Assembly: GCA_016213105.1 (NCBI GenBank)
Contig: JACRBN010000025.1
Span: 496,001-560,000 of the forward strand
Length of the DNA stretch: 64,000 nt
Source of the DNA: Chloroflexota bacterium
Lineage (GTDB): Bacteria; Chloroflexota; Anaerolineae; Anaerolineales; Villigracilaceae
Direction of reading: 5' to 3'
Shown: piece after piece, positions 35,297 to 43,472 of the stretch
How the letters are laid out: each line of letters begins with the position of its first letter
How positions within the stretch are numbered: position 1 is the first letter of the stretch
The notes under the pieces: model-generated
What the model saw: the letters and a program-made list of their open reading frames with translations, nothing else
Told to the model about the DNA's origin: nothing
Databases searched by the model: none
Translations under genes and position numbers: made by a program

Positions 35297-35328
35297 AAAT
35301 CTAATTCGATAGTTATCGAATTAGATTT
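35297..35328 (-). promoter_or_regulatory. Operator: perfect inverted repeat
   Basis: Arms AAATCTAATTCGATA and TATCGAATTAGATTT are separated by GT. On the minus strand it overlaps the -10 (TAAAAT, 35330-35325) and the probable transcription start. The half-site TATCGAATT recurs at 34641-34649 before the second regulator. Confidence 0.8.
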
Positions 35329-35352
35329 TAACGAATTTCGGCAGGTTGTCAA
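35325..35352 (-). promoter_or_regulatory. Promoter of the DUF2087 regulator
   Basis: On the minus strand TTGACA (35352-35347), 16 bases, TAAAAT (35330-35325). Confidence 0.75.
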
Positions 35353-35365
35353 GAAGAAAAATCCA

Positions 35366-35424
35366 GACTTCGGAGGTCTGCAAGGAAACTCGAATCAAAA
35401 ATTACGCGCCGGACCTCCGAAGTC
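35366..35424. repeat. Intergenic inverted repeat
   Basis: GACTTCGGAGGTC (35366-35378) and its perfect complement GACCTCCGAAGTC (35412-35424) lie 33 bases apart between divergent genes. A similar CCAAAGTC/GACTTTGG hairpin is at 45226-45245. Confidence 0.6.
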
Positions 35425-35489
35425 CTGCCAATGAATAGGGTTATAATTTTGGCGCAAGCAAACCCAATCCACTATTCGGAGGTGCCCCT

Positions 35490-36407
35490 GTGACAGGAGA
35501 AAGCCATGCGTTTTTCGAAGGGAAGATCGTTCCCTTCTCCGAGGCCAAAGTCAGCATCGCGTCGCACGCCTTTCTGTACGGCACGTCGGTCTTCGGCGGC
35601 ATGCGCGCTTATTGGAATGAAGAGCGCAAGAAGCTCTTCGCGTTTCGACCGTTCGACCATTTCCGCCGTTTATTGAATTCCGCGCGCATGTTGCACATGC
35701 AGGTGAACCACGACGAGGAGAGCCTGACACAAATCCTGCTCGACCTGCTGCGCACCGACAACTGGCAGCGGGACGTGTACATGCGTCCCACCATCTACAA
35801 GGCCGACATCGGCATCGGCGTGCGCCTGCACGACCTGCGCGACGAGTTGAGCATCTTCGTGCTGCCGTTCGACAAGTACGTCAAGAACGACACTAACGCG
35901 CACGTGACCTTTTCCTCCTGGCGGCGTATCGATGACAACGTCATCCCCGCGCGCGCCAAGGTGGCGGGCGCCTACGCCAACTCCGCGCTGATCAAAACCG
36001 ATGCGAATCTGTCAGGCTTCGACGAGGCGCTGGTGCTCGATCACAACGGCCACGTCTCCGAGGGTTCGGCCATGAACATCTTCATGCTGCGTGACGGGGT
36101 GCTGGTGACTCCGCCCATCACGGATAACATCCTCGAAGGCATCACGCGCCGCTCGATCATCGAACTGGCCCAAAAGGAGCTGGGACTCCAGGTGGTGGAG
36201 CGCAGCATCGACCGCACCGAGGTCTTCATCTCCCAGGAGATGTTCATGACGGGCACCGCCGCCCAGGTGGTGGTCGTGACCAAGGTCGATCACCGTCCCA
36301 TTGGCCGCGGCGAGATGGGACCCGTCGCATCCAAACTGCGTGAACTGTTCGACGATGTGGTGCGCGGAAAAAATCCCAAGTACGCGCATTGGAACACAGT
36401 AGTGTAA
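35490..36407 (+). CDS. ilvE: Branched-chain amino acid aminotransferase
   Basis: 305 residues, fold type IV PLP enzyme. The PLP lysine is K157 in ARAKVAGAYANSAL, and the family signatures GFDEALVLDHNGHVSEGSAMNIF and TGTAAQV are present. It interconverts Leu, Ile and Val with their 2-oxo acids. It starts with GTG at 35490 behind GGAGG. A TATAAT (35442-35447) upstream lacks a clear -35. A strong terminator follows. Confidence 0.92.
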   Translation: MTGESHAFFEGKIVPFSEAKVSIASHAFLYGTSVFGGMRAYWNEERKKLFAFRPFDHFRRLLNSARMLHMQVNHDEESLTQILLDLLRTDNWQRDVYMRPTIYKADIGIGVRLHDLRDELSIFVLPFDKYVKNDTNAHVTFSSWRRIDDNVIPARAKVAGAYANSALIKTDANLSGFDEALVLDHNGHVSEGSAMNIFMLRDGVLVTPPITDNILEGITRRSIIELAQKELGLQVVERSIDRTEVFISQEMFMTGTAAQVVVVTKVDHRPIGRGEMGPVASKLRELFDDVVRGKNPKYAHWNTVV

Positions 36408-36422
36408 GGAAAAAGGAATCGA

Positions 36423-36460
36423 ACAGGCGCATCCACGTAAAAGGATGCGCCTGTTTTTAT
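36423..36460 (+). terminator. Rho-independent terminator after ilvE
   Basis: ACAGGCGCATCC pairs perfectly with GGATGCGCCTGT around an 8-base loop, followed by TTTTAT. Confidence 0.9.
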
Positions 36461-36486
36461 TTCCGTGACTCTCAATTGATACTTGT

Positions 36487-36528
36487 CCTTCGACTGCGCC
36501 GCAAAGAACGCGGCTCCGCTCAGGACGG
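36487..36528. repeat. Dispersed palindromic repeat
   Basis: CCTTCGACTGCGCCGC and GCGGCTCCGCTCAGGACGG separated by 7 bases. The arms match those at 33991-34058. Confidence 0.6.
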
Positions 36529-36541
36529 AGCAAACAGTGAG

Positions 36542-37324
36542 TTATGGAATGAACCTGTCCAGCGGGCCTTGCGGAGCGATGATGTCCTTCAACGCGCCAT
36601 ACGGGATCGTGACCTCCTGCGGGCCGGCCGCATAGGGCGCGACCTGGTATTCGTCGAAGGTGATCAGCAGGCCGTCGGCGGTGATGTTCCAGTTTTTGTA
36701 ATTTTCGTCGAGCGGATCGGCGCCGAAGGCAAAGGCCTCGAAACCTATGTTGCGGGTGGACAGTTCGGCCTTGCAATAATCCGAGAAGGCTTGCAGATAA
36801 TTCGCGTTCGGCAGGAAGAGTTGCGTGATGGACAATGACTGGCCGGTCTCGATGTTGAAGCTGAAGGTGCGGACATTGTGGAAGGGATGGGCTGCGCCAT
36901 CCGAGTAACCGGTGACCAGATATTTGATGCTGATGATCTCGCCGGGCGGGGAGACGAGCGTATATCTCATGTCCAGCGAACTGCCGGTCGTGATGGGTGT
37001 GGCGGGCATCTCGGCCATGGCATCCCTGAATTCACCCGTGAACAACTGGAAGATGCCGTAGGTCAGGTCATTGAAGGCCTTCACGCGCGGATCGTCAACC
37101 CCGATGATGGTGGGAATGTCGGCCGTGATGGTGTAGACCGGCTCTGCGCTGTTTTCCTCGAAGGGCATCGGTGAGACCTTCACCTGCTGACTCAGCGGCA
37201 CGTTGGGATTCAGGATGACCGGGCCCGGCGCGGTCGGGGCGGAGGACATGGATGGGGCGCAGCCAGCCACGAGCAGGGCCAGGCTGGATAGGACAGCGGT
37301 TAACATTGTGTACAGGGACTTCAT
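36542..37324 (-). CDS. Predicted lipoprotein with DUF3298-like domain
   Basis: 260 residues. The signal peptide ends in the lipobox LLVAGC, giving a lipid-anchored protein. The C-terminal part (ISIKYLVTGYSDGAAHPFHNVRTFSFNIETGQSLSI, split here as SDGAAHPFHN and FNIETGQ blocks) resembles the RsiV/DUF3298 fold. AAGGAG lies upstream of the ATG at 37324; an in-frame extension to 37387 is unlikely. The ligand is unknown. Confidence 0.8.
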   Translation of the reverse strand: MKSLYTMLTAVLSSLALLVAGCAPSMSSAPTAPGPVILNPNVPLSQQVKVSPMPFEENSAEPVYTITADIPTIIGVDDPRVKAFNDLTYGIFQLFTGEFRDAMAEMPATPITTGSSLDMRYTLVSPPGEIISIKYLVTGYSDGAAHPFHNVRTFSFNIETGQSLSITQLFLPNANYLQAFSDYCKAELSTRNIGFEAFAFGADPLDENYKNWNITADGLLITFDEYQVAPYAAGPQEVTIPYGALKDIIAPQGPLDRFIP

Positions 37325-37383
37325 AAAGATGATTCTCCTTGCGCACAGTATACCCGCAAGCACACCGTACCCGCCTCCCGGAT

Positions 37384-38385
37384 TCACAAACCCAGAGGGA
37401 TGAATATCTTCCCTAATCCCAGGTAGGTGCCGTCGAACTCGTACATCAATCCCTGCGCGGTATCGGGCACCTCGAACTCGGCGGTGGTGATGAGCTGTCC
37501 GCCGGGGAAGAGCGTGTTGTAGTCCATCGCGAAATAGGATGAGTAGCCGAACCCGTCGGTATCCTTCAGGTAGGCGGCATAAGTCGGGTCGATCTCAATG
37601 TCCTGCGAGCCGAGGTTCTGGAAGACCAAATCCACGTGGACTTTCTTGTAGCGGGTGGGCGTTTGGCTGTCGGCGGGCGGCTGGCTGACACCGGTCACCT
37701 GGATGCTCAGGTTCCCCAGGGTGACGGGCTGGCCCATGAGGTGGATGGACTGCGGGCGTTCCCCCTCCAGGGCGGCGGGGACCTGTGCGGCGCACGGACC
37801 CGGCCCCAGGTCCCAGAAAATGCGCTGGGCGGGCAGGTTGTAATCGGCGTCGGCCTCCAGCACGAGCAGAGAGGGTTGTTCCTCCACCAGCATGAAGCTC
37901 AGCCACGCGCGGATGCGTTCGCCCGGGGCCAGGGTGGTGTAGAGCACATCGTACGTGTCCTGCCCGTGGCTGTCCTTGACCGTGTAGTTGTCGCCGGTGT
38001 ACAGGGTGGCATTGCCGCGGTTGACCATTAGCATGTCCACGTACAGGGTCGGAGCGGGCATGAAGGGTTCCTCGACCAGCACCCAGCCCAATACCATCCA
38101 GGTCAGGTCGCCTGAGCGGACTTCGTCGCCGACTTTGTGCATATTCTCTGCGGCTGCGTAATTGGGGAGCGGCAAGGTGGCGCGATCCACGAACTCGGGG
38201 CCGTAGGTCTTGTCGGCTTCCTCGTTGACTGCCTGGATCGTGCCAACCAGGCCCGGCATGCCGGGAGAAATGACCGTGCCAATGGGGCTTTGGTCACTGG
38301 CTCGTTGAATGGGAGCAGATACCGTGGAACAGGCCAGGCTGCTCAACAGCAAAACGGCGAGCGCAAGACGAACGGAGGGTTTCAT
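37384..38385 (-). CDS. Predicted lipoprotein with Ig-like beta domains
   Basis: 333 residues. The signal peptide ends in the lipobox LSSLAC. Two beta-rich modules (~80-180 and ~215-330) resemble DUF4352-like extracellular domains (VQVTGVSQP-type strand, then YKKVHVDLVFQNLGSQDIEI), which is a tentative match. The ATG at 38385 has AAGGAAG upstream. The promoter region holds a perfect 13-base inverted repeat (38414-38455). The function is not recognised. Confidence 0.72.
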   Translation of the reverse strand: MKPSVRLALAVLLLSSLACSTVSAPIQRASDQSPIGTVISPGMPGLVGTIQAVNEEADKTYGPEFVDRATLPLPNYAAAENMHKVGDEVRSGDLTWMVLGWVLVEEPFMPAPTLYVDMLMVNRGNATLYTGDNYTVKDSHGQDTYDVLYTTLAPGERIRAWLSFMLVEEQPSLLVLEADADYNLPAQRIFWDLGPGPCAAQVPAALEGERPQSIHLMGQPVTLGNLSIQVTGVSQPPADSQTPTRYKKVHVDLVFQNLGSQDIEIDPTYAAYLKDTDGFGYSSYFAMDYNTLFPGGQLITTAEFEVPDTAQGLMYEFDGTYLGLGKIFIPLGL

Positions 38386-38413
38386 GGCGTCTTCCTTTCC
38401 AAGCCTGGCCTGA

Positions 38414-38455
38414 ATGCGATCAGTGAGTGTCGACATTGTAGGTCACTGATCGCAT
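38414..38455 (-). promoter_or_regulatory. Inverted repeat around the -10 of the lipoprotein gene
   Basis: ATGCGATCAGTGA and its perfect complement TCACTGATCGCAT are 16 bases apart. On the minus strand the spacer holds TACAAT (38440-38435), a candidate -10. A repressor site or a transcript hairpin are both possible. Confidence 0.5.
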
Positions 38456-38523
38456 GAGGATAAGCCGCAAAGGTTGGGATTCCCTCCCCCACTTTGGTAT
38501 GTCCAGAAGACACGGACTCCGTG

Positions 38524-41052
38524 TTATTCCATAGTCTGGGTCAATTCGCGCAGAATGGCCAGGGTCTCCTGTTTGCCGCCGTAGCCGTTCTCGCCCCCGG
38601 GGCCGACGCACGAGGGACAGCCGTCGGTACATTCACACTGCGTCACCAGTTCCAGCGCGCGCTGCATCAACTCGGCGTGGATGTCGAACAGGCGCTGGCT
38701 GAAGCCGATGCCCGCCGGGACGAGATCGTAGAGCACCACCGAGGGGTTGGGGAAATCCTCGGTCGGGGACGGCTCGACGTGCGTGCCCAGGTCGCCGCTG
38801 TCGCACATCAGGAAGAGCGGGGCCAGGTTGCCCAGCACATAACTGAGTCCCGCCAGGCCGCTGCGCATGCGCACGTTGGCCTCCACCTTGCGATGACAGG
38901 AGGAACACAGCGTGGTCAGGTTTTCGAGGCAGTTGGCCTCCTCGCGCGAGACAAAGGCCTTGAACGGAACCTTGTGATGCACATCATGCTGACGTCCGTT
39001 CTCGGGTGCGCCGCACACCTGGCATTTGAATCCGTCACGGGCGCGCACCCGTTCGCGGATCTTCGTCCAGCCGGGGCCGTAGTCGTTCGGGTCGTTCGTC
39101 CAGGCGCCGGCATCGCGCAGGCGCTCCACCGTCTGCTCGGAGAGCGAAAGCCAGTAGCCTGTGGTTTGCAGGTCGGTGGGCGGCAGGTCGAGCGCCTCCT
39201 GACCGAGATTCTCGTGAGTAAACCAGCGCCGCTTCTGGAACCCGGTCACCTGGGTGGTGACTTGCAATTCGCCCCAATTTTTTTCTCCACCCGGAATGGC
39301 GGCAAGGTCAGATTGCGCGAGAACTTGCACGGTCGTGCCGCGCATGGGTTCGGTGTAGTAGTCCATCGTGGCGGGACGCAGGCGGGCAATGTTCTGCTCG
39401 AGATCGAGCGCCTCGACAAAAAAGGATTGTGCCTCGTGCAGATAGACCGCGCCCGGATGGACCATCCAGACCGCGCTCTCGCCGTCCACAGTGCCGACGG
39501 TGAACGGGCGGCCCTCCTCGTCCTGGGCCTGCAACACCACACCCTGCGGCGACGCGGAACGCAGCGAAATATTCGCGGCGGGATACTGGTCGGCCATCCA
39601 GAAAAATTTGTCGTCCGAGAAGTGCGCCTCGTGATTGCCCACCAGGAATTGCAAAAAATCCTCCACCTGGGCGGCGCTCAAATGCCCGAAGCCCTCACCC
39701 TTTTGGAAGGGCAGTTCGAACATGGCGCAGCGCAGATGCTCCAGCAAAATAAGCAGGTGATCGGGATTGACCAGCGCCTGCTCGGGCGAGCGCCCGAAGA
39801 AATATTCGGGATGATGGGCCAGGAACTGGTCGATGGGATTGGCGGACGCGACCAGCACCGCCGCCGCGGGTTCGAGTCCGCGCCCGGCCCGCCCCGACTG
39901 CTGCCACGCTGAAGAGATGCTGCCCGGGTAGCCGACCAGCACCGCCGCGCCCAGCCCGCCGATGTCGATGCCCAGCTCGAGGGCGTTGGTCGCCACGACC
40001 GCCTTGACCGAGCCGTTGCGCAGGCCCTGCTCAATTTCTCTTCGTTGAGAAGGAAGATAGCCGGAGCGATAGCCCCTAACCCCCACCCTACCCTCCCCCA
40101 TTTTCTCCGAAACAGGGGAAGGGAGAGATTGTAAGTAAGTGAGGATGATCTCCACGCTGCGCCGTGAACGCGCGAAAACCACGGTCTGCACATTTTGTTC
40201 AATGAGATCCTGGGTCAGGCGCACAGCTTCGAGCAGGGAACTCTTGCGCAGGCCGATGGACTCATCCACGACGGGCGGATTGTAGATGATGAAGTGGCGC
40301 GGGCCGCGGGCGGAGCCGTCCTCGTCGATCAGGTGGACGGGCGCTTCGATGAGCTTCTCCGCCAGTTCGCGCGGGTTGCCGATGGTGGCCGAGGCCAGGA
40401 TGAACTGCGGCTTTGCGCCGTAGAATTTTGCCACACGCTGGACGCGCCGCAATACGTTGGCCACGTGCGACCCGAAGACGCCGCGGTAGGTGTGCGCCTC
40501 GTCGATGACGATGAATTTCAGATTCGAGAAGAACTCAGCCCAGTTGGTATGATGTGGCAGGATGCCCGTGTGCAGCATGTCGGGATTGGTCAGCACGATG
40601 CGAGCCTGCCTGCGGATGGCGGAGCGGTCCTTCTGCGGGGTGTCACCATCGTAGATCGAAGGTTGCAGGTTGAAGGTTGTGCGTTGGAGGTTAAGGGTGT
40701 TGAGCTGATCCTGCGTGAGTGCCTTGGTGGGGAAAAGATACAGCGCGCGCGCCGCGGGGTTTTCAGCCAGCGCAGCGAAGACGGGCAGATTGTAGGCCAG
40801 GGTCTTGCCGCTGGCCGTGCCGGTAGCCAGGATGACGTTCCCGCCGTTGCGAACGTGAGTCCAGGCCTGGGATTGATGCGAGTAGAGCGAGTGAATCCCA
40901 GACGCGACCAGGGCCTGTTTAACGGGAGCAGGCAGATCGTCCGGCAGGGGTTGGATGGAGGCGGGGCGCGGGGGCAGAGTCCGCCAGGTGGCGAAGTTTT
41001 CCGCAGTCAGCGGGTCACGCTTCCAGGCTTCGAGCAGGGCGGCAAGAGACAT
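38524..41052 (-). CDS. MrfA/YprA-like superfamily 2 helicase with an HNH domain
   Basis: 842 residues. Helicase core: Walker A GTASGKT (78-84), DEAH at 184-187, SAT (221-223) and motif VI QSGRAGRG (385-392). The C-terminal MZB/DUF1998 zinc site has C806, C808, C812 and C815 (CECTDGCPSC). Between the core and the zinc site lies a typical HNH module (~665-725): CQVC, DVHHKVPF, N711 and CSSCH. MrfA-type helicases act in mitomycin-damage repair; the extra nuclease would let one protein unwind and cut. Two repeat tracts are read in frame: heptads at 40658-40699 and a palindromic insert at 40091-40125. It starts at ATG 41052, just after the cyclase stop. Confidence 0.87.
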   Translation of the reverse strand: MSLAALLEAWKRDPLTAENFATWRTLPPRPASIQPLPDDLPAPVKQALVASGIHSLYSHQSQAWTHVRNGGNVILATGTASGKTLAYNLPVFAALAENPAARALYLFPTKALTQDQLNTLNLQRTTFNLQPSIYDGDTPQKDRSAIRRQARIVLTNPDMLHTGILPHHTNWAEFFSNLKFIVIDEAHTYRGVFGSHVANVLRRVQRVAKFYGAKPQFILASATIGNPRELAEKLIEAPVHLIDEDGSARGPRHFIIYNPPVVDESIGLRKSSLLEAVRLTQDLIEQNVQTVVFARSRRSVEIILTYLQSLPSPVSEKMGEGRVGVRGYRSGYLPSQRREIEQGLRNGSVKAVVATNALELGIDIGGLGAAVLVGYPGSISSAWQQSGRAGRGLEPAAAVLVASANPIDQFLAHHPEYFFGRSPEQALVNPDHLLILLEHLRCAMFELPFQKGEGFGHLSAAQVEDFLQFLVGNHEAHFSDDKFFWMADQYPAANISLRSASPQGVVLQAQDEEGRPFTVGTVDGESAVWMVHPGAVYLHEAQSFFVEALDLEQNIARLRPATMDYYTEPMRGTTVQVLAQSDLAAIPGGEKNWGELQVTTQVTGFQKRRWFTHENLGQEALDLPPTDLQTTGYWLSLSEQTVERLRDAGAWTNDPNDYGPGWTKIRERVRARDGFKCQVCGAPENGRQHDVHHKVPFKAFVSREEANCLENLTTLCSSCHRKVEANVRMRSGLAGLSYVLGNLAPLFLMCDSGDLGTHVEPSPTEDFPNPSVVLYDLVPAGIGFSQRLFDIHAELMQRALELVTQCECTDGCPSCVGPGGENGYGGKQETLAILRELTQTME
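40091..40125. repeat. In-frame palindromic insert inside the helicase gene
   Basis: CCCTCCCC and GGGGAAGGGAG flank the core TTTTCTCCGAAAC, identical to 11759-11771 in tlyA. On the coding strand it is read as SPVSEKMGEG in a loop of the second RecA domain. Confidence 0.65.
40658..40699. repeat. Six-unit heptad tract inside the helicase gene
   Basis: GAAGGTT, GCAGGTT, GAAGGTT, GTGCGTT, GGAGGTT, AAGGGTG. On the coding strand it encodes NTLNLQRTTFNLQPS, after the first helicase motifs. Confidence 0.7.
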
Positions 41053-41055
41053 AAG

Positions 41056-41655
41056 TCAGTTCTTGATGACGAGCGCGTCGAGCCTCAGCCCCGAGATGGA
41101 CAACTCGAACGGCTCAGCCCGCACAGCGGCATCGGCAGGCAGCAGATCGTAGGCGGTTTTGGTGATGAGGATCTCGCCCCCGCTGGCCACGTCCTCGCCG
41201 AGCTTGCTGGCGCGGTTGACAGCCATGCCGAAATAGTCCGGGCCGCCGATCAACAGCACCTGGCCGTAATCGATGCCGGTGCCCACCAGGATGTCGAACT
41301 TCTCGTCGGTGTGGGCGTTGAGTTCGGCGAAGGCGTGGTTCACGGCAATGGCGGCGCGCACGGCGGAGGACACGTCGTCGAACATGGCAAAGCAGTTGTC
41401 TGCCTCATACTTGATGATCTCGCCGCCCTCCCGCTCGATGATGGGACGCGAAACGGTCTGCATGCGGCAGACCATCGCCAGGTTGTAGACGATGCCGTAT
41501 TTCTGGGTCAGGATCGAAAAGCGCGAGAGGTCCATCACCAGCACGGCCTTGGTCGCGCCGAACTCGCGCCAGAGCTGCTCCTCGATCAGTTTGCGTTTGG
41601 CGGGGTCATCGTGCTCGATATACTGCGAGAGCAAGTCTTGAAAAAGTTGATCCAT
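41056..41655 (-). CDS. Class III adenylate/guanylate cyclase catalytic domain protein
   Basis: 199 residues, essentially one cyclase domain. Metal-binding Asp residues appear in VLVMDLSRFS and in YEADNCFAMFDD, a substrate Lys in IIKYEAD, and the transition-state Asn/Arg pair in FGMAVNRASKLG. It has no sensor or membrane domain, so activity may depend on dimerisation or a partner. It lies 5 bases after the flippase-like gene with AGTAGGA upstream, so the two are coupled. Whether it makes cAMP or cGMP cannot be decided. Confidence 0.83.
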   Translation of the reverse strand: MDQLFQDLLSQYIEHDDPAKRKLIEEQLWREFGATKAVLVMDLSRFSILTQKYGIVYNLAMVCRMQTVSRPIIEREGGEIIKYEADNCFAMFDDVSSAVRAAIAVNHAFAELNAHTDEKFDILVGTGIDYGQVLLIGGPDYFGMAVNRASKLGEDVASGGEILITKTAYDLLPADAAVRAEPFELSISGLRLDALVIKN

Positions 41656-41660
41656 GCATC

Positions 41661-42662
41661 CTACTTTCCAGCGTTGACGTGCAGGCGGCGGAAGGCCAGC
41701 GCGCCCACTCCCAGCGGCACCCAGAACGTGATGGCGCGATAAGCCAGCGTGATGATGACGCCCTGGCTCCAGGCCACGCGCAGCGAGGAGAGCGCCAGCG
41801 GCATGAGACCCTCCACAATCCCGATGCCCGAGGGCGTGGGGGAAACGATCAGGAACAGGTATCCGATGGAGAAGCCGCCGACGATGGTGCCCGCCGAAAA
41901 AGGGACATCGAAGGCCAGGAAGGCCGTCAGCAAAATGCCCATCAACAGGGACTTGTTCAGCAGACCCCACAACACGGGGCGCAGCAGGGCCAGCGGATGC
42001 CCGGTCAGGCCCGAGAGGCCCTCCCCGATCTCCGCGGCGAAGGCGTGCGCGCGCTCTTCGCTCAGAAAATCGCGGCGCAAAATGAAACGGGTCAAGCGAT
42101 TGACCTGGCGGGCGATGCGCGCCAGCACATTGCCGAGCCTGACCGCGGAGCGATATCCGAGGTACAGCAGGAAGGCCATCACGGCGGCCAGCACCAACAG
42201 GAGGGCGGAGGCGCCGATCTCACCCAGGGACAGGTTCCCGCGGCGGACGAGCACGATCAAGCCCAGCGCCAGGATACATAGAAAGGCGGCCTGGTCCGAA
42301 AGCATGCAGAGCGCCGCGGCGACAGTGGCCTTGCCGCTCGGATGTCCACGCTTGCGGGCTTCCGCGGCGAACAGGGCGATGCCGCCCATTCCGCCGGTCG
42401 GCATGACGATGTTGACGAAGGTCGTGGCCGCCGCCACGATGCCCAGGTTCAGGGTCGTATCGTCCATGTCCAGCAGATGGTAGATGGAATGATACATTTG
42501 CCCGACCACGAGAAACCAGGCCAGCTGAATGACCAGCGCCAGGAACAAATACCCGTGATGACCACCCTGCAGAGTGCCGACGATGGTTTCCAGTTCCCCG
42601 AAACTCAGAATGACCAGCGCAACGCCGAGAAATAATAGTACGATGAAGACAAATTTGTTCAT
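41661..42662 (-). CDS. UPF0104/flippase-like membrane protein
   Basis: 333 residues with about eight membrane helices. The motifs VNIVMPTGGMGGIALFAAEARKRG and SPTPSGIGIVEGLMPLAL mark the family that includes the membrane part of MprF and archaeal AglD, thought to flip or scramble lipids. The ATG at 42662 lies 9 bases after a minus-strand TATAAT, again without a Shine-Dalgarno sequence; a frame to 42698 would start upstream of that element. The transported lipid is unknown. Confidence 0.85.
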   Translation of the reverse strand: MNKFVFIVLLFLGVALVILSFGELETIVGTLQGGHHGYLFLALVIQLAWFLVVGQMYHSIYHLLDMDDTTLNLGIVAAATTFVNIVMPTGGMGGIALFAAEARKRGHPSGKATVAAALCMLSDQAAFLCILALGLIVLVRRGNLSLGEIGASALLLVLAAVMAFLLYLGYRSAVRLGNVLARIARQVNRLTRFILRRDFLSEERAHAFAAEIGEGLSGLTGHPLALLRPVLWGLLNKSLLMGILLTAFLAFDVPFSAGTIVGGFSIGYLFLIVSPTPSGIGIVEGLMPLALSSLRVAWSQGVIITLAYRAITFWVPLGVGALAFRRLHVNAGK

Positions 42663-42671
42663 GTCGGGACG

Positions 42672-42677
42672 ATTATA
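42672..42677 (-). promoter_or_regulatory. -10 element of the flippase-like gene
   Basis: TATAAT on the minus strand, 9 bases before the ATG and just after the terminator of the preceding gene. Confidence 0.55.
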
Positions 42678-42681
42678 CACA

Positions 42682-42715
42682 TAAAAAAACTCCCGCAAGC
42701 CGGGGCCTGCGGGAG
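42682..42715 (-). terminator. Rho-independent terminator of the zinc protease gene
   Basis: On the minus strand CTCCCGCA pairs with TGCGGGAG and is followed by TTTTTTT. It lies 27 bases after the protease stop codon. Confidence 0.9.
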
Positions 42716-42741
42716 CCGTTGGTCATAATTGGCAAACGCCA

Positions 42742-43458
42742 TTAGCGGCGGCGTCCACCCACCAGGTTTACAAAGTACAGCAGTTGCAGGATGGCGGCCG
42801 CCAATCCCGCCACGTAGGTCAGCGCGGCGGCGTTCAGCACGCTGTTGACACCCTTCTGCTCATCCTCCCCGCTGATGATGCCGGTCTCGGCCAGGAGGCG
42901 CTTGGCGCGCGCCGAGGCGTTGAACTCCACCGGCAGGGTGGCCAGCGCAAAGACCGCCCCGCCCGCGAAGAACAGGACGCCCAGCCAGGCCAGGTTGGTG
43001 ATCTTCAGGAACAGGCCGGCCAGGATCATGATCCAGCCGAGCCACGAGCCGATGTTGACCATCGGCACCAGCGCGGCGCGGAAGCGCAGCGGGAAGTAGC
43101 CCTCGGCGTCCTGCATGGCATGGCCGAGTTCGTGCGCGGCAATCGCCACGGCCGCCACCGAGGCGCTGTTGGCGACGCCCTGCGACAGGTTGAGGGTCTT
43201 CGTGCGCGGATCGTAGTTATCGGTCAACTGTCCGCCGATGCCCTGAACCCGGACGCTGGCCAGGCCTGCGCCCATCTGCACGTCGGACAAGCTGCCGCTC
43301 ATGATCAGACGTTGGGCCGCCTGCGCCCCAGTCAGGCGGCTGCGGACGCCCACCTGGCTCCACTTGCGGTAGGCCGAGTTGACATACCAGGAAGCCAGCA
43401 TCACCAGCAGCATGCCGGGCAGCATGAAACAGAGATAGTTCACATCGTAAAAGTACAT
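42742..43458 (-). CDS. Membrane zinc metalloprotease (Zn_peptidase_2 family)
   Basis: 238 residues. Hydrophobic N-terminus (YLCFMLPGMLLVMLASWYV), then the catalytic HELGH motif in AIAAHELGHAMQDAEGY, and three more membrane helices. The family (PF04298-type) is membrane-embedded with an unassigned substrate. It starts at ATG 43458 behind GAGGTAACC; the long upstream frame is out of the conserved region. The Ctp protease gene ends 15 bases upstream, so two proteases are likely cotranscribed. Confidence 0.87.
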   Translation of the reverse strand: MYFYDVNYLCFMLPGMLLVMLASWYVNSAYRKWSQVGVRSRLTGAQAAQRLIMSGSLSDVQMGAGLASVRVQGIGGQLTDNYDPRTKTLNLSQGVANSASVAAVAIAAHELGHAMQDAEGYFPLRFRAALVPMVNIGSWLGWIMILAGLFLKITNLAWLGVLFFAGGAVFALATLPVEFNASARAKRLLAETGIISGEDEQKGVNSVLNAAALTYVAGLAAAILQLLYFVNLVGGRRR

Positions 43459-43472
43459 GGTTACCTCATCGG

